64,000 bases of DNA from Branchiostoma floridae. Its lineage: Eukaryota; Chordata; Leptocardii; Amphioxiformes; Branchiostomatidae. A program made the position numbers and the translations under genes. Positions 54,831-64,000 of this stretch are shown one piece after another. The stretch's first letter is position 1, and each line of letters starts with the position of its first letter. The stretch lies in NCBI RefSeq assembly GCF_000003815.2, contig NC_049981.1:29583535-29647534 (forward strand), written 5' to 3'. The notes below the pieces were generated by a model, which was not told where the DNA came from, searched no databases, and saw only the letters and a program-made list of their open reading frames with translations.

Positions 54831-55040
54831 CTCTCCAAGCAGAGATTAGGCTCCGGCTGTTTTTTTAACGTTCTTTGTTAGTCGTTTTTATCGGGCTTTC
54901 TATTTTGTATTTTATCTTGCTGTGTCAAAACCTAATGTTTGGCTGGCGTACTTCAAGAAAAATGACAAAATAGAAAGCCCGATAAAAGCGACTAAAAAAA
55001 ACGTTAAAAATCAGCCGGAGTCTAACCTCTGCTTGGAGAG
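54831..55040. mobile_element. Foldback element, about 210 bp
   Basis: Left arm CTCTCCAAGCAGAG, GGCTCCGGCTG, AACGTT, then TTTATCGGGCTTTCTATTTT. Right arm is its near-exact reverse complement (ACAAAATAGAAAGCCCGATA ... CTCTGCTTGGAGAG). Arms are about 90 bp with a short loop, flanked by TA. Confidence 0.88.
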
Positions 55041-55170
55041 TACCGAAGTGTGCGATCTCCTAGTTTCTACCAGACTGACTACGCTGGCTATCACAGGGAG
55101 AAAAAATTGCCAGGGGAGTCTTGCTACCAGCTGAGGAGTTGGTAGGCCACTAAGGGGAAACATGAACCGA

Positions 55171-55409
55171 AAGGTGGTATTTCACTGCAGTTGGGCACCG
55201 GTGCGGCACTGTGGGGTTCGTAGATGACTCAACGAATTTCAGAGATAAAGAACGTTTTGTGTATTTTGTTGTCTTCTGAGTCATACTTTTACGTATTACG
55301 CAATATCTAAATTATTAGAAATTGGCGAAAATAACACAGTTACAGTAACCGCAGTGAACGAACCCCGCAGTGCCACACCGGCGCCCCAAGTGCAGTGAGA
55401 TACCACCTT
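55171..55409. mobile_element. MITE family B, copy 3
   Basis: Left end AAGGTGGTATTTCACTGCAG, right end AGTGCAGTGAGATACCACCT. The core is inverted relative to the other two copies (ATTTTGTTGTCTTCTGAGTC), as expected for random insertion. Confidence 0.87.
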
Positions 55410-55837
55410 AACTTAAGCGTGGACTGACTCCCCTGGCCAGTTTCCCATGTCTTTACCGAATTCTACTATCTCTATACCCCCGTAGGAAAGCCTGGGAGAG
55501 GGTTTAATATAGGGATCTCCTGCGTGCAGAAAAAAAGATACCAAAATTGCCGAATTTCTACACAATCTTATTTTCCGTTGACGAAATATACATTAGAATA
55601 TACATGTACAATATACATATGAAACTATACATCTCTTTTTATTTATCATCAGCAAGGCTATAGTCCTATTCAACATAGATAGTTCCCGACGGACAAACAT
55701 TAAACAAAAAATGCAGCATCCCAGTCATCGAAACCACCAAGATGACACATGGAATATTCAACGTTTGCTAGCAAAGGTTCTTTTCCTGGTTTTGAATTGT
55801 TATCATCCTAATACAGGCATGTTGATGTTCCAAGGTT

Positions 55838-57945
55838 GAACCCATTAAACACTGGCACCTCTTCGTGAACCCGTAATGCTCTAAACCCTGCCAAGTTGAA
55901 TGGAATTATTTCTGTAACTCAAAATCTTGTCATTGACAGTCACAACTGAACGTTAGAGTCCCTCGACTGCATTCTTATCAGTAATAATTCAAATTTGCCA
56001 TGTTTAATTCTCGTGAACCCGTAATGCTTTGACTAAGTCCTACCAAGTTGGATAGAATTATTTCTGCAACTCAACATCTTGTCATTGAAAGTTGCAACTG
56101 AACGTTAGAATCCATCGACTGCATTCTTATCAGTAATAATTCAAATTTGCCATGTTTAATTGTCTTGAACATAAAATGCTCTGACTAAGTCCTACCAAGT
56201 TGAATAGAATTATTTCTGTAAATGAAAATCTTGTCATTGAAAGTCGCAACTGAACGCCAGAATCCCTCGACTACATTCTTATCATTAATAAATTCAAATT
56301 TGCCATGTTTAATTGTCGGAAACCTTAAATGCTCTAAGACCTGCCAAGTTGGATGAGAATCATTTCTGCAACTCAACATCTTGTCATTGAAAGTCACAAC
56401 TGAACGTTAGAATCCCTCGACTGCATTATTATCAGTAATAATTCAAATTTGCCATGTTTAATTGTCGTGAACCCGTAATGCTCTCAACCCTGCCAAGTTG
56501 GATAGAATTATTTCTGCAACTCAAAATCTTGTCATTGAAAGTTGCAACTGAACGTCAGAATCCCTCGACCGCATTCTTATCATTGATAAATTCAAATTCA
56601 AATTTGCCATGTTTAATTGTCGTGAACCCGTAATGCTCTCAACCCTGCCAAGTTGAATGGAATTATTTCTGTAACTGAAAATCTTGTCATTGAAAGTCAC
56701 AACTGAACGTCAGAATCCCTCGACTGCATTCTTATCAGTAATAATTCATATTTGCCATGTTTAATTGTCTTGAACCTTAAATGCTGTAACCCTGCCAAGT
56801 TCGATAAAATTATTTTGCAACTCAACATCTTGTCATTTAAAGTCACAGCTGAACATCAGAATCCCTCGACTGCATTGTTAGTAATAATTCAAATTTGCCA
56901 TGTTTAATTGTCTTGGACATAAAATGCTCTAAGTCCTACCAAGTTGGATAGAATCATTCTGCAACTCAACATCTTGTCATTGAAAGTCGCAACTGAACGT
57001 TAGAATCCCTCGACTGCATTCTTATCAGTAATAATTCGAATTTGCCATGTTTAATTGTCGTGAACCTTAAATGCTCCAAGACCTACCAAGTTGGATAGAT
57101 TTATTTTTGCAAGTCAACATCTTGTCATTTAAAGTCACAACTGAACTTCAGAATCCCTCGACTGCATTGTTAGTAATAATTCAAATTTGCCATGTTTAAT
57201 TGTCTTGAACATAAAATGCTCTAAGTCCTACCAAGTTGGATAGAATTATTTCTGCAACTCAACATCTTGTCATTGAAAGTCGCAACTGAACGTTAGAATC
57301 CCTCGACTGCATTCTTATCAGTAATAATTCGAATTTGCCATGTTTAATTCTCGTGAACCCGTAATGCTCTGACTAAGTCCTACCAAGTTGGATAAAATTA
57401 TTTTGCAACTCAACATCTTGTCATTGAAAGTCACAACTGAACTCCAGAATACCTCGACTGCATTCTTATCAGTAATAATTCAAATTTGCCATGTTTAATT
57501 GTCGTGAACCTTAAATGCTGTAACCCTGCCAAGTTGGATAGAATTATTTTGCAACTCAACATCTTGTCATTGAAAGTCGCAACTGAACGTTAGAATCCCT
57601 CGACTGCATTCTTATCAGTAATAATTCATATTTGCCATGTTTAATTGTCTTGAACCTTAAATGCTGTAACCCTGCCAAGTTGGATAGAATTATTTTGCAA
57701 CTCAACATCTTGTCATTGAAAGTCACAACTGAACGTCAGAGTCCCTCGACTGCATTCTTATCAGTAATAAATTCAAATTTGCCATGTTTAATTGTCGTGA
57801 ACCCGTAATGCTCTAAACCCTGCCAAGTTGGATGGAATTATTTTGCAACTCAACATCTTGTCATTGAAAGTCACAACTGAACTCCAGAATCCCTCGACTG
57901 CATTCTTATCAGTAATAAATTCAAATTTGCCATGTTTAATGTGGA
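55838..57945 (+). repeat. 149-bp satellite array, 14 copies
   Basis: CTTGTCATT recurs at about 55927, 56080, 56230, 56383, 56530, 56684, 56829, 56971, 57121, 57267, 57418, 57566, 57710 and 57859, a mean spacing near 149 bp. Each unit also has CCTGCCAAGTTG or CCTACCAAGTTG and ends TTTGCCATGTTTAATTGTC. Copies differ by scattered substitutions and small indels. There is no coding capacity. Confidence 0.95.
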
Positions 57946-58173
57946 GGACGTCAAAGTCGGCAATTCATTCCGCGATTATTCAGGTTATTAATGGGAATTA
58001 TTTGCAAGCTGCAGGGGGAAGATTGGTCCTTTTCCGTCAACACGGAATCATTAAATGTCATAATTAAAACAACGACGCCGAGAATTGGAGTGTAACAGTG
58101 TCTAGCTGGGGACGGAATTAGTCATTTCTTTGACCTTGGAGTTCAGTGTCTATCGATTCGATGGGGCGAAATT

Positions 58174-58378
58174 ATAACGCTAGTTCACCTTTATCCGCGA
58201 GGTAACCTATATCCGTTTTTTTTTAAACAAACAGGCTATTTGGGGATATAAAGTCAATAGACGGTGGTTTCAAATTGTGATATTGCAGTTGTTTTCAAAA
58301 TATTTCCCCGTTCGTCTACTTGATATCCTTTAACTAAAAACAACGATATAGGTTACACCGCGGATAAAGGTGAACTAA
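58174..58378. mobile_element. MITE family C, copy 3
   Basis: Left end TAACGCTAGTTCACCTTTAT, right end GATATAGGTTACACCGCGG then AAAGGTGAACTA. Flanked by a diverged direct repeat of about 55 bp (58125-58173 and 58398-58452) containing CTTTGACCTTGGAGTTCAG. Confidence 0.85.
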
Positions 58379-58944
58379 TATGCAAATGTAGCGAGATTAG
58401 TCATTTCTCTGACCTTGGAGTTCAGTATCTATTGATTCTATGTGGCGACATTAGGCCACAGCAAGTGAATTGTATAGACGACATCAGCGCGCTCATTAAA
58501 ACAAACTTTTTTTCCTCTTCGGGGATTTTCAGATAGACCAAAATAGGCAAACATGTTTTGTTGTAGCCTAATAATCATACTTGTAGAAGTGACACTAGGG
58601 TACGTAACCATGACTAGGTATAGTTGCAGAACTAAAATTTGCTGGATTATTGTAAAGAGTGCCACCAATATGGAAGCTATCAATGTAGTTGCCAGCTTGG
58701 CAAGTGATACCAGTGTACCACACTAGTGTCCCTTTTAGTTTTACTACACTAACGTTAGTTCACTTCTTTAACACAGGAATGAATACCTTGTTTGTTGTGA
58801 TGCCACTGCAAATCTTGTTACGACGTTTATGGTGTCTATTTTGAAAATTTAGCCACCTTGTTTTTTTTCGCGCTATCTCATTATTTTTACACTCTGCAAA
58901 GATGTCATCCATAAAATTTACTTGCTTTGGCCTTATACAACAAC

Positions 58945-59679
58945 AGGCTTTATGGACACGACAGAAAGTACAGTCACTTTTGTATGGTCAACAAACTACA
59001 ACAAACAAAAAGAGAAAGAATACAGAACATATATCACAATTCTACTAATCAAACAGTATAGGATAATAAGATTCTACTAATTAAACAATATAGGATAATA
59101 AGGAAAAATCTCTATACAATCAGGTGGGGCTAAATGTGTCACTATCTTTTCTGATCACAAAGCAATCTTTTATGTTTGTACCTATCTTAGCATTATGAGG
59201 ACTGTCGGATCTAAAGATACAGTCAAATCTTCTTCTGGTATCTATAATTTTGAAACATTCAAATTTCAGCGAGCGCTATATCCGCCAGCTAAGGACCCAC
59301 TCCGCCGCGCTCAGAGAGAGGAATCTGGCCCTCCAGCCATCCTGATTTGTACCTCAGAAATTATTGATATCACCTAGCAGGGTGATAAGCGCCCCCGATA
59401 CATAATGTATGATAACAAATCTCAAATTTCTCCGCCGAGGGTTCGAAATTTACTGGTGGAGGGGGCCCGAAAGTGTGCGTCGCCATGGTAACGGAACCTG
59501 TTGCCGGTAATGTATGAATAGAGGGGGCGTGCGGATCGATCGAAGAGTCAACAAAGGAGTTGTAAAAAGACGTAATAGCTACGGAAACCAGGAGCAGCGG
59601 TGATAAGAGATAAAACAAATGAATCCAAAACCACCCCCGATTCCGAGATTATTTGACACACAAAAAGAACAAATGACAT
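58945..59679. other. No gene recognised
   Basis: Includes a 45-bp local duplication (ATTCTACTAA, ATATAGGATAATAAG near 59038-59100). Nothing coding recognised. Confidence 0.5.
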
Positions 59680-59893
59680 TAACGCTAGTTCACCTTTAAC
59701 CAAGGGATAACCTATACCCGATGTTCCTAAAAGAAATTGGTATTTGGGGATATCAATTCGACGGAAGGTGGTTTTTAAGTTGCAATAAGTATGCCAGTTT
59801 CAAACTACCGTCCATCAACTTGATATCCTAATAACCGGTTATTTTTCATGCAACGGATATAGGTTACCCTGCGAATAAAGGTTAGCTAGCGTA
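59680..59893. mobile_element. MITE family C, copy 4
   Basis: Left end TAACGCTAGTTCACCTTTAA; right end CGGATATAGGTTACC then GCTAGCGT. Same length class as the other full copies. Confidence 0.83.
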
Positions 59894-59989
59894 ACCTGCA
59901 TTTCATATCCATTAGCACCGTTACAAGAAATGGTAGCCTCCGAGAGAAATTCCCCGTCAAACATTGACGAAGTTTTGTTTTCTTTTCTA

Positions 59990-60265
59990 TTTTGCTTCTG
60001 GACAGACGAGGACAATGTGGCACTGCACTCAATTAAGTTATATTAACAGTGCCACATACAAAGTACTGACAGAAGGTAAAGGTAGTCTTTTCTTTTCTTT
60101 TAACTCCCCGACCGAAGGGCATGTACCCATTTTTACACCTGGGTGAAGTGAGGAAGGTCGTGTAAAGTGCCTTTCCCAAGGGCACAACGTCGGGGGCACG
60201 GCGAGTATCGAACTCGGGACCTCTAGATTCCGAGCCGAACGCTCTGCCAGTTGCGTCACACACGA
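59990..60265 (-). mobile_element. tRNA-derived SINE
   Basis: On the minus strand the right end carries a tRNA-like head with B box GAGTTCGATACTC and an A-box-like GCAACTGGCAGAGCG. The body runs to a tail whose + strand reads TTTTGCTTCTGGACAGACGA, GACAATGTGGCACTGCACTC. The same tail occurs near 32090, 43815 and 63770. Confidence 0.8.
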
Positions 60266-60280
60266 CGCTAGCGAAGCAAG

Positions 60281-60526
60281 TTTATCGCGGTGTCCATCTT
60301 GTGTGTGGGTACGGACTGCAGTATTATCACAACATGCGCATCCGTAGTCTTTTCTTTTACCTCCCGACCAAGGACAGTTCAGGTACCCATTTTTACACCT
60401 GGGTGAAGTGAGAAAAGACGCTTTTCCCAAGGGCGCAACATTGGGGGCACGGCAGGTATCGAACACGGGACACTAAGAACATATTTATCGCGGTGTCCAT
60501 CTTGTGTGTGGGTACGGACTGCAGTA
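60281..60526 (-). mobile_element. Partial second SINE copy in a local duplication
   Basis: TTTATCGCGGTGTCCATCTT and GGGTACGGACTGCAGTA occur at 60281 and 60484. Between them is part of the SINE body (CACCTGGGTGAAGTGAG, CACGGCAGGTATCGAACACG) with the head truncated. Confidence 0.72.
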
Positions 60527-60754
60527 CTATCACAGCTTGTGCATCTGGAGATGTCATGAACTGTACCTGACCAAGCCCTGCCCTAGCATGGCCTCAGGCT
60601 ACCTGGGCAAATTGCGATCTCCAAATAAAGTATTCCTCAGCGGGTATCTTCTCAAGCCACCTCCGCGGCCGTGGGATTAGGTCACAGCAAATAAATATTG
60701 TATAATGGATGACATCCTTTTCAGACTGCAAAAATAGTGACATATTTATATGTA

Positions 60755-60778
60755 TATGTATGTGCGTGTTTGTGTGTG

Positions 60779-60832
<54 letters not shown>

Positions 60833-61003
60833 TGTGTATGTGTGCGTGTGTGTGTCAGTCAGTTAGTGAATTCGCCTTTATTTATACTGATAAGCCCTGT
60901 CGGCCAACATGTAGGCCGTTCTTCCCAGAGGACCAGTTGAGGGGAGGTGTCACGGGTGCGTGTGTGTGTGCGTGTGTGTGTGCGTGTGCGTGTGTGTGTG
61001 TTG
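60755..61003 (+). repeat. Two TG microsatellites
   Basis: (TG)n at about 60755-60857 and again, with CG interruptions, at about 60956-61003; about 100 bp of non-repeat sequence separates them. Confidence 0.95.
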
Positions 61004-61404
61004 AAAATACTGGTGTTCTAGTGCATTCCATTTTTACACAACTGTCAAACACGACTGTCTTTGTTGGATCACTTCGGCCGAAATTAAAAGAAAAAAGAGA
61101 CTCCATACCGACTGACTCCACTGACCCTACATTTTCAGTACCTTAAACGGAAAAGCATCTCTGTTTTTTTTTTTTTTTTCAAACGCCTGCAGACCGTACG
61201 CCGAGCGTGGTGATACCGATCGTGGGCTCAGCCCGGTCACCTTCCATGGGAATAATGGCGAGTCTCTCCTCAGGCGATCACGGTGCTAGACACTGCTAGC
61301 TATATCCGGCATCAATATGAGGAAAGCTAATATTCACATAACGTTCATCATTCACCATTATTCATCCTCTTTTTTTAGGTGCAGCAGGTAAAGTCTGATT
61401 TACA

Positions 61405-61613
61405 TAACGTTAATAAACCTTTATCCCTGGGGTAACATATATCCGTTGTGTTTAAAAGCAGGGTATCTAGGGATATCAAGTCGTTGGGCGTTGGTTTCAA
61501 ACCGCAATATTTTCAATGTACAAAAATATGGAAAATATTCCACTTTGACTTCGACTTTGATACCCCTAACTTGAAACAACGGATATAGGTTACCACACTG
61601 ATAAAGGTGTTGC
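61405..61613. mobile_element. MITE family C, copy 5
   Basis: Left end AACCTTTATCCCTGGGGTAA, right end CGGATATAGGTTACCACACT; inner GGGATATCAAGTCGTTGGGC parallels the 58174 and 59680 copies. Confidence 0.82.
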
Positions 61614-61636
61614 TACAGGGTAACAATTACTCAAGC

Positions 61637-61740
61637 ACACGTCGATGAAGGTTAGACATCCATGTAACAAGATATGCCAAAAAGCAGTTACTCAAGCAAC
61701 TGGATGTGATTTTGGAAACGGACAGACGTTTCAGATATTC
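61637..61740. mobile_element. R1 partial copy
   Basis: ACGTCGATGAAGGTTAGACA then AAAAAGCAGTTACTCAAGCA and GGAAACGGACAGACGTTTCA. Confidence 0.68.
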
Positions 61741-62023
61741 AACTTCCTCTCGATTTTCAGTTATCGTTGAGATAAAAGAACAGATGTGTTTTATGATCAA
61801 GGGTTTGTCTAGTTTCATTAGTTATATGAATTTTCTACAGAACTTAAGTGTATGAAATATGAGAATAGATTTTGTACGGTCCTATATGCGTAGGCTGCCT
61901 AAGCCTCACGGAATATGTACGATGCCTACGCCTTAAAGAAAAGGTACATGCCCTCACTCAAAGAGTTATCGGTTCTTTGCAAACGTTTCCAAGGTCGTTC
62001 CATGACTATTGTGACGTTCCTTT

Positions 62024-62349
62024 AAGCTAAGGGCACAACCCGCCGTAGGTGCAAATACGTGCTGTCTATGTGCCAAAACGTGGGCAATCTTTTGGGATCT
62101 TTAAGTGGCAAGTACCGCCTCCGTACGAATTCGTAGGGAATCCGACGGATTTTGGAGCACGCAGTAGAACTTTACGTGCAGGCAAAACTTTGTGTGCCAT
62201 CAGGCTGCGGATTCGCCCCCCGTACGTGCCAGTACGGGCGACGCGCCTGCCCTGTACAGCCTGAAAACTTTCAGAAATACGTAGTGGACGTGGTCTCCCA
62301 AAAAAACGTACGGACACATTGCACGTACGGCAGGTTGTGCCTTTAGCTT
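62024..62349. mobile_element. MITE-like element, about 325 bp
   Basis: Inverted ends: left AAGCTAAGGGCACAACCCGC, right GGCAGGTTGTGCCTTTAGCT. The inside is rich in CGTACG-type motifs (CCGTACGTGCCAGTACGG at about 62220). Short reading frames on both strands are not protein-like. Confidence 0.82.
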
Positions 62350-63081
62350 TAATGTGGGAAAGCAAAAAACATCACTCATTTATGAATGTCTACCATTTCA
62401 AAGCTAGCCTCCAGGCATAACGTTAGACTCTGGTTACTACTTTTTCTGCAGTGCAATAGACGTTTTATGTACTACGTGTGCACGCAGACGGGCTCATAAA
62501 TCGATAGTAAGCTTATATCTTTCTGCTCGGAGGGTAAAACTCCGGAGAGTTATGACGGGATGATGATGACAAGGGTATGAGTAGCATGCTCTTAACGAAT
62601 TAAAAACGTGACATGGACAGTCCCCAAGATGCACATGTATCAACGTAATGTGGTTTATTCTACTCCCCTTCGAACATAGCTTTTATAATTATGCACTTGA
62701 AAACATTTAATCTGAGAAGACGTGCTCTTCATGATAAGAATTATGTTGGCAACTCTGTTAGCTTAGGAATGCCCTTTATAAAAGTATTGTTTTAGGTAGC
62801 TGGTCTGTGTATCAGGTGTTGCGTCGTGTTGTGTTAAATGTCTTCTTCCAGAACATTAAGATAAGCACATACTGCTACTCTCTATCCTGGGAGTTAGGTA
62901 TCACTCTAAAATTAGGAACCATGATATGCCAACAGCACGAGATAGCAAAATAAACATTTCTGTTGGAGTACCAAAGAAAGCTGCTTAGAGGCCCATTTTC
63001 AAACGTGACTTTCGTAATTTTGACACCTACCCACCTACCAAATGTTATACAATCCATCCACAGCTTCTCGAGTTCATAATC
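62350..63081. other. No gene recognised
   Basis: AT-rich; no shared repeats noticed and no convincing exon. The stretch 63239-63764 is similar. Confidence 0.5.
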
Positions 63082-63082
63082 A

Positions 63083-63141
<59 letters not shown>

Positions 63142-63238
63142 ACGCACACGCACACACACGCACGCACGCACACACACACACACACACACACGCACGCACA
63201 CACACACACATGCACGCAAGCACGCACACGCACGCAAG
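63082..63238 (+). repeat. CA-rich microsatellite
   Basis: (AC)n with ACGC interruptions. Confidence 0.97.
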
Positions 63239-63764
63239 AAAAACGAGTCACCACTAGGAATCGCGGCTCTGAAATATGCTATATATGCTCTCTGTATTTT
63301 ATCACTGTACACGCTTAAGATTAAGTACTTCGTGAAAGTTATAATGTTTTAAAGTGGTCTCTGAGGTGGATCCAAGAAACTTCCACATCATAATTGCTCT
63401 AAGCCAAATGTATGGGTGAATATATGCCACAGTTTGCATTGATAGCTAGTTATATTACAGCAGTGTGTAAAGTATAGATATACATATCATAGTGCAGGCG
63501 CCAGTTCACCGATAACCAAATGGAGTAATAAAGATTTAAGTATAAAGAACTAAGAACACTTGTCGGTAGAGGGAGGGGAAACGGTAAGTAGATCGAGTAG
63601 AACTAAAACAGGTGTTAGAGATATGCTGGTAATCTAAAGCTTCCTTTGCGCATTGTACGGCAGAAGATAGTCAACAAACGCAATGTAGCCCCACCATTCC
63701 AACAGGATGGCGACCTCGCTGGGTCCGCTCTGCGACCATAAACCATTATTATATTCTTTTTTAT

Positions 63765-63985
63765 TTGCTATTGGACAGACGAGGACAATGTGGCGCTGCA
63801 CTCAAGTTAGTAACTTGCCACAAACACGGTACAGAAGGTAAAGGTAAACTTTTCTTCCCCCCCCCCCCCGACTGAACTCAGGTACCCATTTCTACAACTG
63901 AGTGTCGAGGCCACGGCGGGTATCGAACTCGGGACCTATAGATTCCGAGCCTAAAACTCTACCAGATACACCGCACACGACGCTA
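63765..63985 (-). mobile_element. tRNA-derived SINE
   Basis: Same tail (GGACAGACGAGGACAATGTG) and head (GTATCGAACTCGGGACCT, GATTCCGAGCC) as the 59990 copy, with a poly-C run at about 63857-63870. Confidence 0.8.
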
Positions 63986-64000
63986 CCTACAATTTGACAG

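Noticed and set aside
55838-57945. CRISPR-like array
   Set aside because: The whole unit is repeated without variable spacers; it is a eukaryotic satellite.
59195-59618. Opposed frames of 60 and 82 codons in GC-richer DNA
   Set aside because: No motif, no splice context and no match to any family I recognise.
60170-60265. tRNA gene on the minus strand (also 32349-32424, 44480-44560, 63905-63980)
   Set aside because: Only promoter-like boxes are present, attached to SINE bodies and tails.

Overview
The window looks like invertebrate-deuterostome nuclear DNA. The best guess is an amphioxus (Branchiostoma) chromosome. This rests on one intron-split gene of animal type, long CA/TG microsatellites, and dense small foldback elements, tRNA-derived SINEs and minisatellites. 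No prokaryotic gene layout, rRNA, CRISPR array or intact autonomous transposon is visible. The genus is an inference from sequence style and was not tested by a search.

One gene can be reconstructed with confidence. It lies on the + strand between 24054 and 52076 and has five coding exons: 24054-24303, 46609-46693, 49462-49613, 50874-51017 and 51787-52076. The four introns are about 22.3, 2.8, 1.3 and 0.8 kb. All have GT..AG ends and every junction keeps one reading frame. The predicted protein has 306 residues. Its first half is an hnRNP C/RALY-type RNA-binding protein: an RRM with RNP2 VFIGNL and RNP1 KGYAFVQY, then the typical post-RRM segment and a proline run with a KRPR basic motif. Its second half is a C2HC finger plus a C2H2 finger resembling the N-terminal finger pair of BCL11/CTIP (ZNF296-like) transcription factors. 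I know of no such combination, and it is the main discovery candidate here. A GC- and CpG-richer stretch just upstream (about 23.08-24.05 kb) is the likely promoter and 5' UTR.

The rest is mostly repeats. 0-23 kb: dispersed and tandem duplications (0.45-1.4, 4.9-5.8, 9.9-10.85, 16.9-18.9, 19.07-19.8 kb), an inverted CA/TG microsatellite pair (3.7-5.27 kb), foldbacks, TA-flanked MITEs, and two LINE 3' fragments (about 11.9 and 21.4 kb). 24.3-46.6 kb: the first intron, carrying MITEs, SINEs on the minus strand, two tandem arrays (36.2-38.4 and 38.45-39.1 kb), a run of three hairpins (40 kb) and a 42-bp, roughly 27-copy minisatellite ending about 300 bp before exon 2. 52-64 kb: downstream DNA with a perfect-looking foldback (54.8-55.0 kb), a 149-bp satellite of 14 copies (55.84-57.95 kb), several copies of a roughly 205-bp MITE, and SINEs near the end.

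Two MITE families with different terminal repeats (A and B below) share a similar internal core. Most long reading frames in the window are CA-repeat, minisatellite or chance frames and are not annotated as genes.
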